Assembly (NCBI RefSeq): GCF_023715325.1
Contig: NZ_JAMBNX010000005.1
Location: forward strand, 186,001 to 250,000
Origin: Agromyces mediolanus
GTDB taxonomy: Bacteria; Actinomycetota; Actinomycetes; Actinomycetales; Microbacteriaceae
Direction: 5' to 3'
Length of the DNA stretch: 64,000 nucleotides
Made by a program: the position numbers and the translations under genes. The notes under the pieces are model-generated. The model made no database searches. It saw only the letters and a list, made by a program, of their open reading frames with translations, and was not told where the DNA came from. Below are positions 32,452 to 40,870 of this stretch, in pieces; position 1 is the stretch's first letter, and the number at the start of each line of letters is the position of its first letter.

Positions 32452-34080
32452 ATGCACATCCCTGCACCCTTCCGCGCGCGCCCGAAGCGGGCGTTCGCCG
32501 CCTCGGCGATCGTGGCGGCCGGCGCGCTCCTGCTCGCCGGCTGCGCGCCCGCCTCGCCGGCGGCGCCGCCCGACGCGCCGTCGGCGGAGCTGCTCGACGG
32601 CGGCACCCTGAACATCGGCATCGGCGCCGACCCGGGCAACCTCGACCCCGCGCTCGCGGTGACGCTCAGCAGCTCCGTCATCTACGAGTCCATGTGCGAC
32701 AAGCTCTTCAACGCCGACAGCACGGGCGCCGTGTTCCCGCAGCTCGCGGCCGAGCCTGCCGTGCTCGCCGACGACGGCCTCTCGGCCGAGGTGCGGCTGC
32801 GCGAGGGGGTGATCTTCGCTGACGGCACCCCGTTCGACGCCAGCGCGGTGGCGTTCTCGATCGAGCGCTTCCAGGAGCTCCCCGGCTCGCAGCGGGCGGC
32901 CGACCTGCGCCCGATCAGCGAGGTCGAGGTCGTCGACGAGCACACGGTGGTGCTGCACTTCTCGACGCCCATGCCCGAGGGGGCGCTCTACGAGAAGATC
33001 GCAGGCCGGGCCGGCATCCAGGTCTCGCCGACCGCGGTGGCCGAGCTCGGCGACGAGGGCTTCGCCGAGGCGCCGGTCTGCGTCGGGCCCTTCAAGTTCG
33101 AGAGCCGGATCGCGCAGGACAGCGTGACGCTCGTGAAGGATCCGGGCTATTTCCGCGCGGACGAGGTGCACCTCGACGAGGTCGTCTATCGGATCCTGCC
33201 CGACTCGAGCGTGCGCACGACGAACCTGCGCTCGGGCGACCTGCAGGTCGTGCATCGCGTCTCCCCGACGGATCTCGCCGTGCTCGAGGCGGACGACTCG
33301 ATCGCCGTACAGACCTACCCGAGCCAGGGGCACGACTACATCGAGTTCAACATGGGCAACACCGACGGCGCCGAGAGCCCGGCCGGGGTCGTGGACACGC
33401 CGTGGGCGCAGAACCCGCTCGTGCGCGAGGCCTTCCAGGCGGCCATCGACCGGGAGGCGCTGAACACCGTCGTCTACGGCGGGGCGTTCGAGCCGGCCTG
33501 CGGGTTCATCGCTCCGCAGTCGCCGCTCTCGACGCCGGCGCTGCAGGAGTGCTCCGCGCACGATCCGGAGCTGGCCGCCGAGCTGCTCGAGGAGAGCGGG
33601 GTCGCCGTGCCCGTCCGCGGCTCGGTGACCTTCAGCAACTCGCCGGAGTTCCGCCGCATGGCCGAGCTCATCCAGCAGATGGCGGGGGAGGCGGGCTTCG
33701 AACTCGAGTTGAACCCGCAGGAGTCCACGGCGTCCATCGAACTCGTGCAGTCCGGCGACTTCGAGCTGTATCTCGGCACCTGGACGGGCTTCCTGGACCC
33801 GACGATCTCCCGCTTCGTGCGGAGCGACGACCCGTCGAACTGGGCGCGCTATGCGAACCCGGATGTGGACCGGCTCCTGGACGAGGCCGGCTCCACGCTC
33901 GACCAGTCCGAGCGCAGCGGCGTCTACGAGGAGATCGACGCGATCCTCCGGAAGGACCTCCCGATGGTCTTCCTCGTGCGGCCCGGTCACATCGTCGCGT
34001 ACAGCGAGGAGATCGCGGGCCTGGACTTCCGCGCGACCGGCTCGCCGTCGCCGGCCTTCGCGGGCTTCGTCGCAGAGTGA
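32452..34080 (+). CDS. ABC transporter solute-binding lipoprotein 1 (family 5)
   Basis: 542 aa. Lipoprotein signal with LLAGC, then a SBP_bac_5 (oligopeptide/dipeptide/nickel) fold: GGTLNIGIGADPGNLDPA, LREGVIFADGTPFDASAVAFSIERF, and the long C-terminal lobe. I start at ATG 32452 because the signal peptide begins there; the longer reading crosses the promoter. Highly similar to the next gene over its whole length. It carries its own promoter and shared operator, so it may be expressed more than the permeases at 44-48 kb that it probably serves. Confidence 0.88.
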   Translation: MHIPAPFRARPKRAFAASAIVAAGALLLAGCAPASPAAPPDAPSAELLDGGTLNIGIGADPGNLDPALAVTLSSSVIYESMCDKLFNADSTGAVFPQLAAEPAVLADDGLSAEVRLREGVIFADGTPFDASAVAFSIERFQELPGSQRAADLRPISEVEVVDEHTVVLHFSTPMPEGALYEKIAGRAGIQVSPTAVAELGDEGFAEAPVCVGPFKFESRIAQDSVTLVKDPGYFRADEVHLDEVVYRILPDSSVRTTNLRSGDLQVVHRVSPTDLAVLEADDSIAVQTYPSQGHDYIEFNMGNTDGAESPAGVVDTPWAQNPLVREAFQAAIDREALNTVVYGGAFEPACGFIAPQSPLSTPALQECSAHDPELAAELLEESGVAVPVRGSVTFSNSPEFRRMAELIQQMAGEAGFELELNPQESTASIELVQSGDFELYLGTWTGFLDPTISRFVRSDDPSNWARYANPDVDRLLDEAGSTLDQSERSGVYEEIDAILRKDLPMVFLVRPGHIVAYSEEIAGLDFRATGSPSPAFAGFVAE

Positions 34081-34086
34081 GCCGGT

Positions 34087-34144
34087 CCGGCGGGCGGATG
34101 CCTCGGCGCAGCCGCATCGCGCATCGTCGGGCGTCGCCCGCCGG
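34087..34144 (+). terminator. Hairpin after SBP1
   Basis: CCGGCGGGCG (34087-34096) pairs perfectly with CGCCCGCCGG (34135-34144) across a 38-nt loop. No T-run. Confidence 0.4.
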
Positions 34145-34154
34145 AAACTCCCTC

Positions 34155-34197
34155 TTGACGGGCGCGAGCCGTCGTTCCTAGCATTGCGGCTAAGCCA
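34155..34197 (+). promoter_or_regulatory. Promoter and operator of SBP2
   Basis: TTGACG (34155-34160), 18-nt spacer, TAGCAT (34179-34184), then CGGCTAAGCCA (34187-34197) over the start site. The block TAGCATTG-GGCTAAGCCAC is almost the same as before the 37.6-kb gene. Confidence 0.7.
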
Positions 34198-34257
34198 CTT
34201 TGAGTGCACCTTGGAACGCTCGAGGTCATTCTGCCCCACATTCCGAAAGAGGTCACC

Positions 34258-35880
34258 ATGTTTCACTTCTCCTCCGGCCGCCGCCGCGGCCGAGCGGCCC
34301 TCGCCGCAGTCGGGCTCGGCGCCGTGGCCGTGCTCGCGCTGACGGCCTGCGCGGGCGGCGGCAGCACGCCGGACAGTCCGAGCGCGAGCGCCGAGCTGCG
34401 CGAGGGCGGCACGCTGAACTTCGGGCTCGCCGGCGACCCGGGCAATCTCGACCCCACGTTCGCGGTCACCCTGAGCAGTTCACTCGTCTACCAGTCGATG
34501 TGCGACCGTCTGTTCCAGTTCGATCAGGACGGCGAGGTCTTCCCACAGCTCGCCGCCGATCTCGCCGAGTTCAGCGAGGACGGCACGAAGGCGACCATCA
34601 CGCTCCGCGAGGGGGTGACCTTCGCAGACGGCACGCCGATGGACGCCGAGGCGGTCCGGGCGACGCTCGAGCGCTACCAGACGGCGCTCGGCTCGCAGCG
34701 CGCGGTGGACCTCACCCGCGTGACCGGCATCACGGCCGTCGACGCGCAGACGCTCGAGCTCGACTTCGACGGGCCGATGCCCGAGGGCGCCTTCTACTCG
34801 AAGTTCGCTGATCGGACGGGCATCCCCCTCTCGCCCACCGCGCTCGCCGCGGGGGACGACGCGTTCGCGCAGCAGCCCGTGTGCGTCGGGGCCTTCAAGT
34901 TCGGCAGCCGCGTCGCCCAGGACAACGTGACCCTCGTGAAGGACCCCGGGTACTACCGGGCCGACGAGGTGCACCTCGACGAGATCGTCTACCGGGTGCT
35001 GCCCGACTCGAGCGTTCGCACGACGAACCTCCGGTCCGGCGATCTCCAGGTGATCTACCGGGTGTCCACCATCGACCTGCCGTCGCTCGAAGGCGACCCG
35101 GCGGTCGAGGTCACGCAGTTCCCCAGCACCGGCCACGACTACTTCATGTTCAACATCGGCAACACGGCCGGCGCCACGCAGCCCGCCGGTGAGCGGGACT
35201 CCCCATGGGCCGACCCGCTCGTGCGCCGGGCGTTCGAACTCGCGGTCGACCGCGACGCGCTGAACGCGGTCGTCTACAGCGGGGTGTACGCACCGGCCTG
35301 CGGGTTCATGGCCCCGCAGCAGCCGCTCACGACGGAGCCGACGCTCGAGTGCACGAAGGCCGATCCGGAGGCGGCGCAGGAGCTCCTCGTCGAGGCGGGG
35401 GTCGAGACGCCCGTCGCCGGTTCGATCACCTTCAGCAACTCGCCCGAGTTCCGGCGGATCGCCGAAACCGTGCAGCAGATGGCCAACGCGGCCGGCTTCG
35501 CCATCGAACTCGACCCCCAGGAGTCGACGGCGTCGATCGAGCTCGTGCAGTCGGGGCAGTTCGACCTGTACCTCGGCACGTGGACGGGCGGCGTCGACCC
35601 GACGATCGACCGCTTCGTGCGGAGCACCGACCCCTCGAACTACGGGCGCTACGCGAACGCCGAGGTGGACCGGCTCCTCGACGAGGCCGACGCCGAGATC
35701 GACCCGGAGGAACGGGCGGCGCGCTATGCGGAGATCGACGCGATCCTGCGCGAGGACGTCCCGCTCGTCTTCCTCACGCGGCCGCAGCACATCAGCGCGC
35801 AGAGCGCCGAGCTCGGCGGCCTCGAGTTCCGCGCGACCGGCGCTCCGGCTCCGGCGTTCGCCGGCTTCATCGCCGAGTGA
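34258..35880 (+). CDS. ABC transporter solute-binding lipoprotein 2 (family 5)
   Basis: 540 aa. Lipobox LTAC, then the same layout as SBP1: GGTLNFGLAGDPGNLDPT, VCVGAFKFGSRVAQDNVTLVKDPGYYRADEVHLDE. The C-terminal third is nearly identical to SBP1 in pattern (NPQESTASIELVQSG against DPQESTASIELVQSG), pointing to a recent tandem duplication. Start at ATG 34258 after GAAAGAGG. Paralogue number suggests different ligand ranges for one importer. Confidence 0.88.
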   Translation: MFHFSSGRRRGRAALAAVGLGAVAVLALTACAGGGSTPDSPSASAELREGGTLNFGLAGDPGNLDPTFAVTLSSSLVYQSMCDRLFQFDQDGEVFPQLAADLAEFSEDGTKATITLREGVTFADGTPMDAEAVRATLERYQTALGSQRAVDLTRVTGITAVDAQTLELDFDGPMPEGAFYSKFADRTGIPLSPTALAAGDDAFAQQPVCVGAFKFGSRVAQDNVTLVKDPGYYRADEVHLDEIVYRVLPDSSVRTTNLRSGDLQVIYRVSTIDLPSLEGDPAVEVTQFPSTGHDYFMFNIGNTAGATQPAGERDSPWADPLVRRAFELAVDRDALNAVVYSGVYAPACGFMAPQQPLTTEPTLECTKADPEAAQELLVEAGVETPVAGSITFSNSPEFRRIAETVQQMANAAGFAIELDPQESTASIELVQSGQFDLYLGTWTGGVDPTIDRFVRSTDPSNYGRYANAEVDRLLDEADAEIDPEERAARYAEIDAILREDVPLVFLTRPQHISAQSAELGGLEFRATGAPAPAFAGFIAE

Positions 35881-35887
35881 CCCGAGC

Positions 35888-35918
35888 GGGGCGCGGGCGG
35901 CGACGCCGTCCGCGCCCC
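35888..35918 (+). terminator. Hairpin between SBP2 and amidohydrolase 1
   Basis: A 14-bp stem (35888-35901 with 35905-35918, one G-T pair) and a GAC loop. A second, 7-bp hairpin CCCCGCG-ACGC-CGCGGGG follows at 35952-35969. Confidence 0.5.
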
Positions 35919-35989
35919 CGACCGCCCGGCGACTCCGGCGGGCGACCGCTTCCCCGCGACGCCGCGGGGCGAAGGAAGAAGGAGAACAC

Positions 35990-37345
35990 GTGGACGACGG
36001 AACGAAGATCCTGTTGCGCGGCGGCACGGTGCTGACGCTCGATGACGAGGCGACCGTGCACGAGGCGACCGATGTGCTGATCGAGGGCGATCGCATCGCC
36101 GCGATCGGCCCGGCGCTCGACGCGCCGGGCGCGGAGGTGATCGATGCCGCCGGGGCGATCGTGTCGCCGGGCCTCGTCGATTCCCACATCCACATGTGGC
36201 AGTATCCGTGGCGCGGGACGATGCAGCGCAAGTGGGGCGCGCCGTACATCGAGAAGCTCTATCGGATGCGCCCGAGCTACACCCCGCAGGACACCTACGA
36301 CGCCACGGTCGGCGCGGCGTACGCGATGCTCGATCTCGGCGTGACCGGGGCGCTCGACTACCTGCACGGCGCGAATCAGACGCCGGCGCACCTCGATGCC
36401 TCGGTCGATGCGCACGTCAGGGCGGGGATGCGCGTGGCGCTCGGCTACTCCCTCACGCTGAACGCCGACGCCAGGGACGACGTGCGCGAGCCGGCAAGAC
36501 GAGCTCGACTGGAGGACCTGGACCGTCTCCGGGTCGACACCCGGGTGCTCGACTCGCCCACCCTCGACCTCGCCCTCGCGACCGTGAACCCCACCGACGA
36601 GCTGATGCCGGCGCTGATCGAGGAGTTCGCCTTCGCCAGGGAGCGCGGCCTGCAGATCACGATCCATCAGAACGACTACGGCGAGGTGGCCGCGCTGCAC
36701 CGGGCTGGCCTGCTCGGCCCCGACCTCGTCGTCGTGCACTCGAACCCCATCTCGGAGCGCGAGCTCGACTGGATGGCCGAGACCGGCGTCGTCATGTCGG
36801 TGACCTCGCAGTCCGAGTCGCTCTCGGGCAAGACGATGATGCCGACGAGGAAGGCGTTCCGGCGCGGGGTCCGGCTGGCCTTCGGCGTCGATTCGGCGGT
36901 GTTCACCCCGCTGAATCTGCGCACCGATCTGAAGGCCGTCTTCAACGCGCTGACGACGTTGGACGGGGACGACGTGTACCGGACCATCCGGATGCCGGTC
37001 GACCCCGAGCTCGATCCGGCGACCGTCGACTTCGAGGACGTCCTGCGCGCGGGGTCGGCGGGCGGCGCCTACGCGATCGGCACCGGCGGCCGTCAGGGGG
37101 TGGTCGCCGTCGGCCAGCTGGCCGACATCGCGGTCATCAGACCGCGCGATCCGGAGCCTGCGCTGGCCGACCCGGCGGCGTACCTGCTGCTCGGCGCTCC
37201 GCCGGCCGACGAGGTGGAGACCGTGCTCGTCGGCGGTCGGCCGCGGAAGCGCGACGGGCGTCTGCTCGGAATCGAGCCGGAGGAGCTCGCGGAGCTGAAC
37301 TCCCGGGTCCGTCGACGCGCCATCGCCACCTACGAGGGCCGTTGA
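35990..37345 (+). CDS. Amidohydrolase 1 (chlorohydrolase/deaminase-like)
   Basis: 451 aa, GTG start after GAAGGAAGAAGGAG. Metal-dependent amidohydrolase: first metal pair His66/His68 in VDSHIHMWQ, His near 225 in TIHQND, His near 250 in VVHSNP and the catalytic Asp near 301 in FGVDSA. Typical reactions are deamination or hydrolysis of a C-N bond on a ring. Paralogue of the next gene, about half identical by eye. The substrate is not known. It lies behind SBP2. Confidence 0.85.
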   Translation: MDDGTKILLRGGTVLTLDDEATVHEATDVLIEGDRIAAIGPALDAPGAEVIDAAGAIVSPGLVDSHIHMWQYPWRGTMQRKWGAPYIEKLYRMRPSYTPQDTYDATVGAAYAMLDLGVTGALDYLHGANQTPAHLDASVDAHVRAGMRVALGYSLTLNADARDDVREPARRARLEDLDRLRVDTRVLDSPTLDLALATVNPTDELMPALIEEFAFARERGLQITIHQNDYGEVAALHRAGLLGPDLVVVHSNPISERELDWMAETGVVMSVTSQSESLSGKTMMPTRKAFRRGVRLAFGVDSAVFTPLNLRTDLKAVFNALTTLDGDDVYRTIRMPVDPELDPATVDFEDVLRAGSAGGAYAIGTGGRQGVVAVGQLADIAVIRPRDPEPALADPAAYLLLGAPPADEVETVLVGGRPRKRDGRLLGIEPEELAELNSRVRRRAIATYEGR

Positions 37346-37366
37346 CCGCGCACGACGGCGTGCCGG

Positions 37367-37408
37367 TTGACACCGCGGAGCGCACCTTCTAGCATTGTGG
37401 CTAAGCCA
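37367..37408 (+). promoter_or_regulatory. Promoter and operator of the amidohydrolase 2 operon
   Basis: TTGACA (37367-37372), 17-nt spacer, TAGCAT (37390-37395), and a perfect TGGCTAAGCCA operator (37398-37408) over the start site. Confidence 0.75.
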
Positions 37409-37467
37409 CTATGCGGACCCTCGCGGAACGGCTGACGACGGTGTCGGCCGGGACCCGGCATCGCCGT

Positions 37468-37537
37468 GGCTCGGCCCGGACGGGACCTCCGGGCCGAGCC
37501 GGCCGGCCGCCGACGATCCTGTGCGTCGGCGGCCGGC
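37468..37537 (+). promoter_or_regulatory. Two-hairpin 5' leader
   Basis: A perfect 12-bp stem (37468-37479 with 37489-37500, 9-nt loop) is followed one base later by a perfect 14-bp stem (37502-37515 with 37524-37537, 8-nt loop). Both lie between the promoter and the start codon at 37571, so they are in the leader mRNA. No U-tract follows. It could be an attenuator, a processing site or a stabiliser. Confidence 0.6.
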
Positions 37538-37570
37538 GCCCCACCCACACGAAACCACTGGGAGTCGAAG

Positions 37571-38917
37571 ATGACTGATCGCAGAATCGTGCTGCGAGGC
37601 GGCACCGTCGTCACGCTCGACACGGCGGCGAGCGTGCTCCGCGAGACCGACGTGCTCATCGACGGTGATCGGATCGCTCGCATCGCGCCGGACATCGCGG
37701 CGCCCGGCGCCCTCGAGATCGACGCGCACGACGCGATCGTCGCACCGGGGCTCGTCGACACCCACGTGCACACCTGGCAGTACCCCATGCGGGCCGAGAT
37801 GCAGCGCAAATGGGGGCAGAACTACCTCCGCGTCTACCACCGCATCCGTGACGGCTACACGCCCCAGGACACCGGTGACGCCGCGCTCGCCGCCGCGTAC
37901 GAGATGATCGCTCACGGCGTCACCGGCGCCGTCGACTTCCTGCACGGCGCCAATGCCACCGCGGAGCACGTCGAGGCCGCCGTCGACGCCCACCTCCGGG
38001 CCGGCACCCGCACCGTCGTGCACTCGGGCACGAACACGGGCGTCGGCCACCCCGACGCGGAGGCCGCGAGACTGCGCCGCCTCGACGAGCTCGTCGCGCT
38101 CCGCAGCGCGCCGAAACTCGCGGGATCCCGGCTCCTCGACCTCGGTCTGGGCCTGCCGACGCCGAGCGGCGAGACCTTCGACGCCGTCTGCGAGGAGATC
38201 GCCTTCGCCCGGGAGATCGGCGCCCGGATGACGTTCCACCAGAACATGCCCGGCGAGATCGCCCGTCTCCACGAGCGCGGGCTCCTCGGACCCGACCTCG
38301 TCTCCGGGCACTCCAACGCGATCACGGACCGCGAGCTCGACGCCATGGCCGCGACCGGCACCGTCCTCTCCGTCACGCCGGGCGCCGAGATGCTCTCCGG
38401 CCGTTCGATGACCCCGACCCGGCGAGCCGTGCAGCGCGGCGTCCGGGTGAGCTTCGGCGTCGACACGGCCCTCTTCACTCCGCTCGACCTGCGGCCCGAG
38501 CTGAAGACGATCTTCCTCGCGGTCGCCGCCCACGACGGTGCCGAGCTCCGCGACGCCGTCCGGATGCCGATCGATGCCGAGCTCGACCCGCCCACCCTCA
38601 CCTTCGAAGGGGTGCTCCGGGCCGGCAGCGTCGGCGGAGCCCACGGCCTCGGCCTGGGCGATCGGCTCGGCACCGTCGAGCCGGGTGCGCTCGCCGACCT
38701 CGTCGTCATCCGACCACGCGACCCCGACGGCGCGCTCGCCGACCCCGCCGCGTACCTCGTGCTCGGCGCCCCGCCGGCCGAGCAGATCGAGACGGTGCTG
38801 ATCGGCGGGGTGCTCCGCAAGCGCGACGGCCGCCTCCTCGGCATCGAGCCGGAGGAGCTCCGCGAGATCGATCGTCGAGTGCGCCGCAACGCGCTCGCAC
38901 TGCTGCGCGCCGCCTGA
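37571..38917 (+). CDS. Amidohydrolase 2 (chlorohydrolase/deaminase-like)
   Basis: 448 aa. Metal His65/His67 in VDTHVHTWQ, then MTFHQN, SGHSNA and FGVDTAL give the remaining ligands and the catalytic Asp. It shares with amidohydrolase 1 the rare stretches MQRKWG, YTPQDT, HGAN and LLGIEPEEL, so the two are paralogues with possibly different substrates. Starts at ATG 37571 after a 160-nt structured leader. Cotranscribed with the dehydrogenase 33 nt on. Confidence 0.86.
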   Translation: MTDRRIVLRGGTVVTLDTAASVLRETDVLIDGDRIARIAPDIAAPGALEIDAHDAIVAPGLVDTHVHTWQYPMRAEMQRKWGQNYLRVYHRIRDGYTPQDTGDAALAAAYEMIAHGVTGAVDFLHGANATAEHVEAAVDAHLRAGTRTVVHSGTNTGVGHPDAEAARLRRLDELVALRSAPKLAGSRLLDLGLGLPTPSGETFDAVCEEIAFAREIGARMTFHQNMPGEIARLHERGLLGPDLVSGHSNAITDRELDAMAATGTVLSVTPGAEMLSGRSMTPTRRAVQRGVRVSFGVDTALFTPLDLRPELKTIFLAVAAHDGAELRDAVRMPIDAELDPPTLTFEGVLRAGSVGGAHGLGLGDRLGTVEPGALADLVVIRPRDPDGALADPAAYLVLGAPPAEQIETVLIGGVLRKRDGRLLGIEPEELREIDRRVRRNALALLRAA

Positions 38918-38950
38918 CCTTCCCCACGACCCCCTACGAAGGAGAACGCA

Positions 38951-39856
38951 ATGACCGACCCCACGACCTCCGTCGGCTGGCTCGGTGCCGGCCGCATGGG
39001 CACCGTGATGATCACCCGACTGCTCGACGGCGGACGCCCCGTGCAGGTGTGGAACCGCACCCGCTCGAAGGCCGAAGCGCTCGAGTCGCGTGGAGCGACG
39101 GTCGCCGACACCGTCCAGGATCTCGCCGGCAACGACGTCGTCTTCGTGATGGTCTCGACGCCGAAGGACCTCGAGGCCATCGTGCTCGGCGAGGGCGGAC
39201 TGCTCTCCGCCGCGGTGCGCCCGAGCGTCATCGTCGACTGCTCGACCGTCGACACCGAGGCATCCGCCAGGGTCCGTGCGGCCGTGAACGCCGCCGGCGT
39301 CGGCTTCCTCGCCTCGCCCGTCAGCGGGAACCCGCACATGGTCGAGGGCGGCGAGGCGCTCTTCGTCGCGTCCGGTCCCCGCGAGGTCTTCGACCGCGTG
39401 GAGCCGCTGCTCGCCACGATCGGCAAGGCCGCCGTGTACGCAGGCGAAGGGGAGCAGGCGCGGCTCGTGAAGATCTGCCACAACCTCTACCTCGGCCTCA
39501 TCGTGCAGTCGATCAGCGAGGTCACGACGCTGGCGGAGAAGTCGGGGGTCGACCGCGCCGCCTTCCTCGAGTTCATGAACAACACCGTGCTCGCGACGCC
39601 GTGGGTGAAGCGCCGCACCGCCGACATGCTCTCGCTCGACTGGACGCCGACCTTCACCACCGAGCTGCTGCGCAAGGACTTCGACCTCGGCCTCGCCGCG
39701 GCGCGGAGCGAGGAGGTCACCATGCCGCTCGCCGCCAGCGTCCTGCAGCTGATCCAAGCGGCCATCGGCCGCGGGTACCGCGACCAGGACTTCCTCTCGC
39801 TGTTCGAGGTGCAGGCGGCCTCGAGCGGCATGCAGCTCGAGCCGAAGTCGTCCTGA
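38951..39856 (+). CDS. NAD(P)-dependent beta-hydroxyacid dehydrogenase
   Basis: 301 aa, 3-hydroxyisobutyrate dehydrogenase family. Rossmann motif GWLGAGRMG (9-17), the substrate loop SPVSGNPHMVEGG (about 117-129) and the catalytic Lys near 174 in VKICHNLYLG. In family 3-HIBDH and tartronate-semialdehyde reductases oxidise or reduce a beta-hydroxyacid. Here it probably acts on a hydroxy acid made in the pathway. GAAGGAGAACGCA precedes the ATG. In the amidohydrolase 2 operon. Confidence 0.87.
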   Translation: MTDPTTSVGWLGAGRMGTVMITRLLDGGRPVQVWNRTRSKAEALESRGATVADTVQDLAGNDVVFVMVSTPKDLEAIVLGEGGLLSAAVRPSVIVDCSTVDTEASARVRAAVNAAGVGFLASPVSGNPHMVEGGEALFVASGPREVFDRVEPLLATIGKAAVYAGEGEQARLVKICHNLYLGLIVQSISEVTTLAEKSGVDRAAFLEFMNNTVLATPWVKRRTADMLSLDWTPTFTTELLRKDFDLGLAAARSEEVTMPLAASVLQLIQAAIGRGYRDQDFLSLFEVQAASSGMQLEPKSS

Positions 39857-39914
39857 GCGCCGCCGGCTGACCGACCCCGTCGCGACGCCGCGGCGGACCA
39901 TCGAAAGGAACCAC

Positions 39915-40775
39915 ATGTCACTGCAGCAGTTCGTCGAACCGCCGAAGTTCGAGGAGTACCGGGAACGGTTCAAGGACTTCTTCCACATGGAACGGCGCGA
40001 GGACGGCGTCATCTGGGTGCAGGCGCACACGCTCGGCGGCCCCGTGCAACTCAGCGTCGAGAATCACCGCGCCCTCGGCCAGATGCTGAAGGTGGTCGGC
40101 AGCGACCCCGAGAACGAGCTGATGATCCTGAGCGGCACGGGCGAGGAGTTCATGATGGACTCGGACCCCGACGGCTTCGCGCTCGAGGAGGAGGACCTCG
40201 CGTACTGGGCGTACGAGTACGCCTACAAGGACGGCCGGATCAACGTCAGCTCGCTCGTGAACGACTTCGAGATCCCGACCATCGGCATCTTCAACGGCCA
40301 CGGCTTCCACTCCGAGATCGTGCTGATGTGCGACCTCACCCTCATGGCCGAGGAAGCCCGTCTCTACGACCTGCACTACGACATCAGCTCGGTGCCGGGA
40401 GACGGCATCCACAACGCCTTCCAGGAGCTCCTCGGCACCAAGCGTGCCGCGTACGCGCTCCTCACGGGCGAGGCGATCGACGCGCCGACGGCGCTTGAGT
40501 ACGGCATGGTGAACGAGATCCACCCGCGCGACGAGCTGAAGGCGCGCGCCTACGTGCTCGCGGACCACATCATGGCGCAGCCGCGGGTGACGCGCCGGCT
40601 GACGACGCAGATCATCCGGCGGCCGTGGAAGCGCCGCGTGATGGACGACCTCGACGGCGGGTTCGGCATCCAGATGTTCGGGCACCTCGCGAAGAAGTCC
40701 TCGATCCACAGCAAGGACCACATCGCCGGCAACGGCGCCTACGTCCGCGAGGGCCGTCGGAACAACTTCGACTGA
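39915..40775 (+). CDS. Crotonase-fold hydrolase like 6-oxocamphor hydrolase
   Basis: 286 aa. Not a usual enoyl-CoA hydratase. The order FHSEIVLMCDLTLMAEE, YDLHYDISSVPGDGIH and YALLTGEAIDAPTALEYGMVNE parallels 6-oxocamphor hydrolase, which opens cyclic beta-diketones by retro-Claisen cleavage. His132, His154 and Asp163 align with its catalytic His122, His145 and Asp154; this comparison is from memory. GAAAGGAACCAC precedes the ATG. The strongest clue that the pathway contains a cyclic beta-diketone. Confidence 0.75.
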   Translation: MSLQQFVEPPKFEEYRERFKDFFHMERREDGVIWVQAHTLGGPVQLSVENHRALGQMLKVVGSDPENELMILSGTGEEFMMDSDPDGFALEEEDLAYWAYEYAYKDGRINVSSLVNDFEIPTIGIFNGHGFHSEIVLMCDLTLMAEEARLYDLHYDISSVPGDGIHNAFQELLGTKRAAYALLTGEAIDAPTALEYGMVNEIHPRDELKARAYVLADHIMAQPRVTRRLTTQIIRRPWKRRVMDDLDGGFGIQMFGHLAKKSSIHSKDHIAGNGAYVREGRRNNFD

Positions 40776-40779
40776 GCTC

Positions 40780-40811
40780 CGGCTCCGGTCGCCCGCGGGC
40801 GACCGGAGCCG
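40780..40811 (+). terminator. Palindromic hairpin after the crotonase-like gene
   Basis: A perfect 32-bp palindrome (16-bp arms, starting CGGCTCCGGTCGCCCG), 4 nt after the stop. No T-run. Confidence 0.6.
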
Positions 40812-40870
40812 CCCCACGCGGCACGCACGCCGCGCCTCCCTCCCAGCGATGAAGCTCCAGGAGTGAACGG

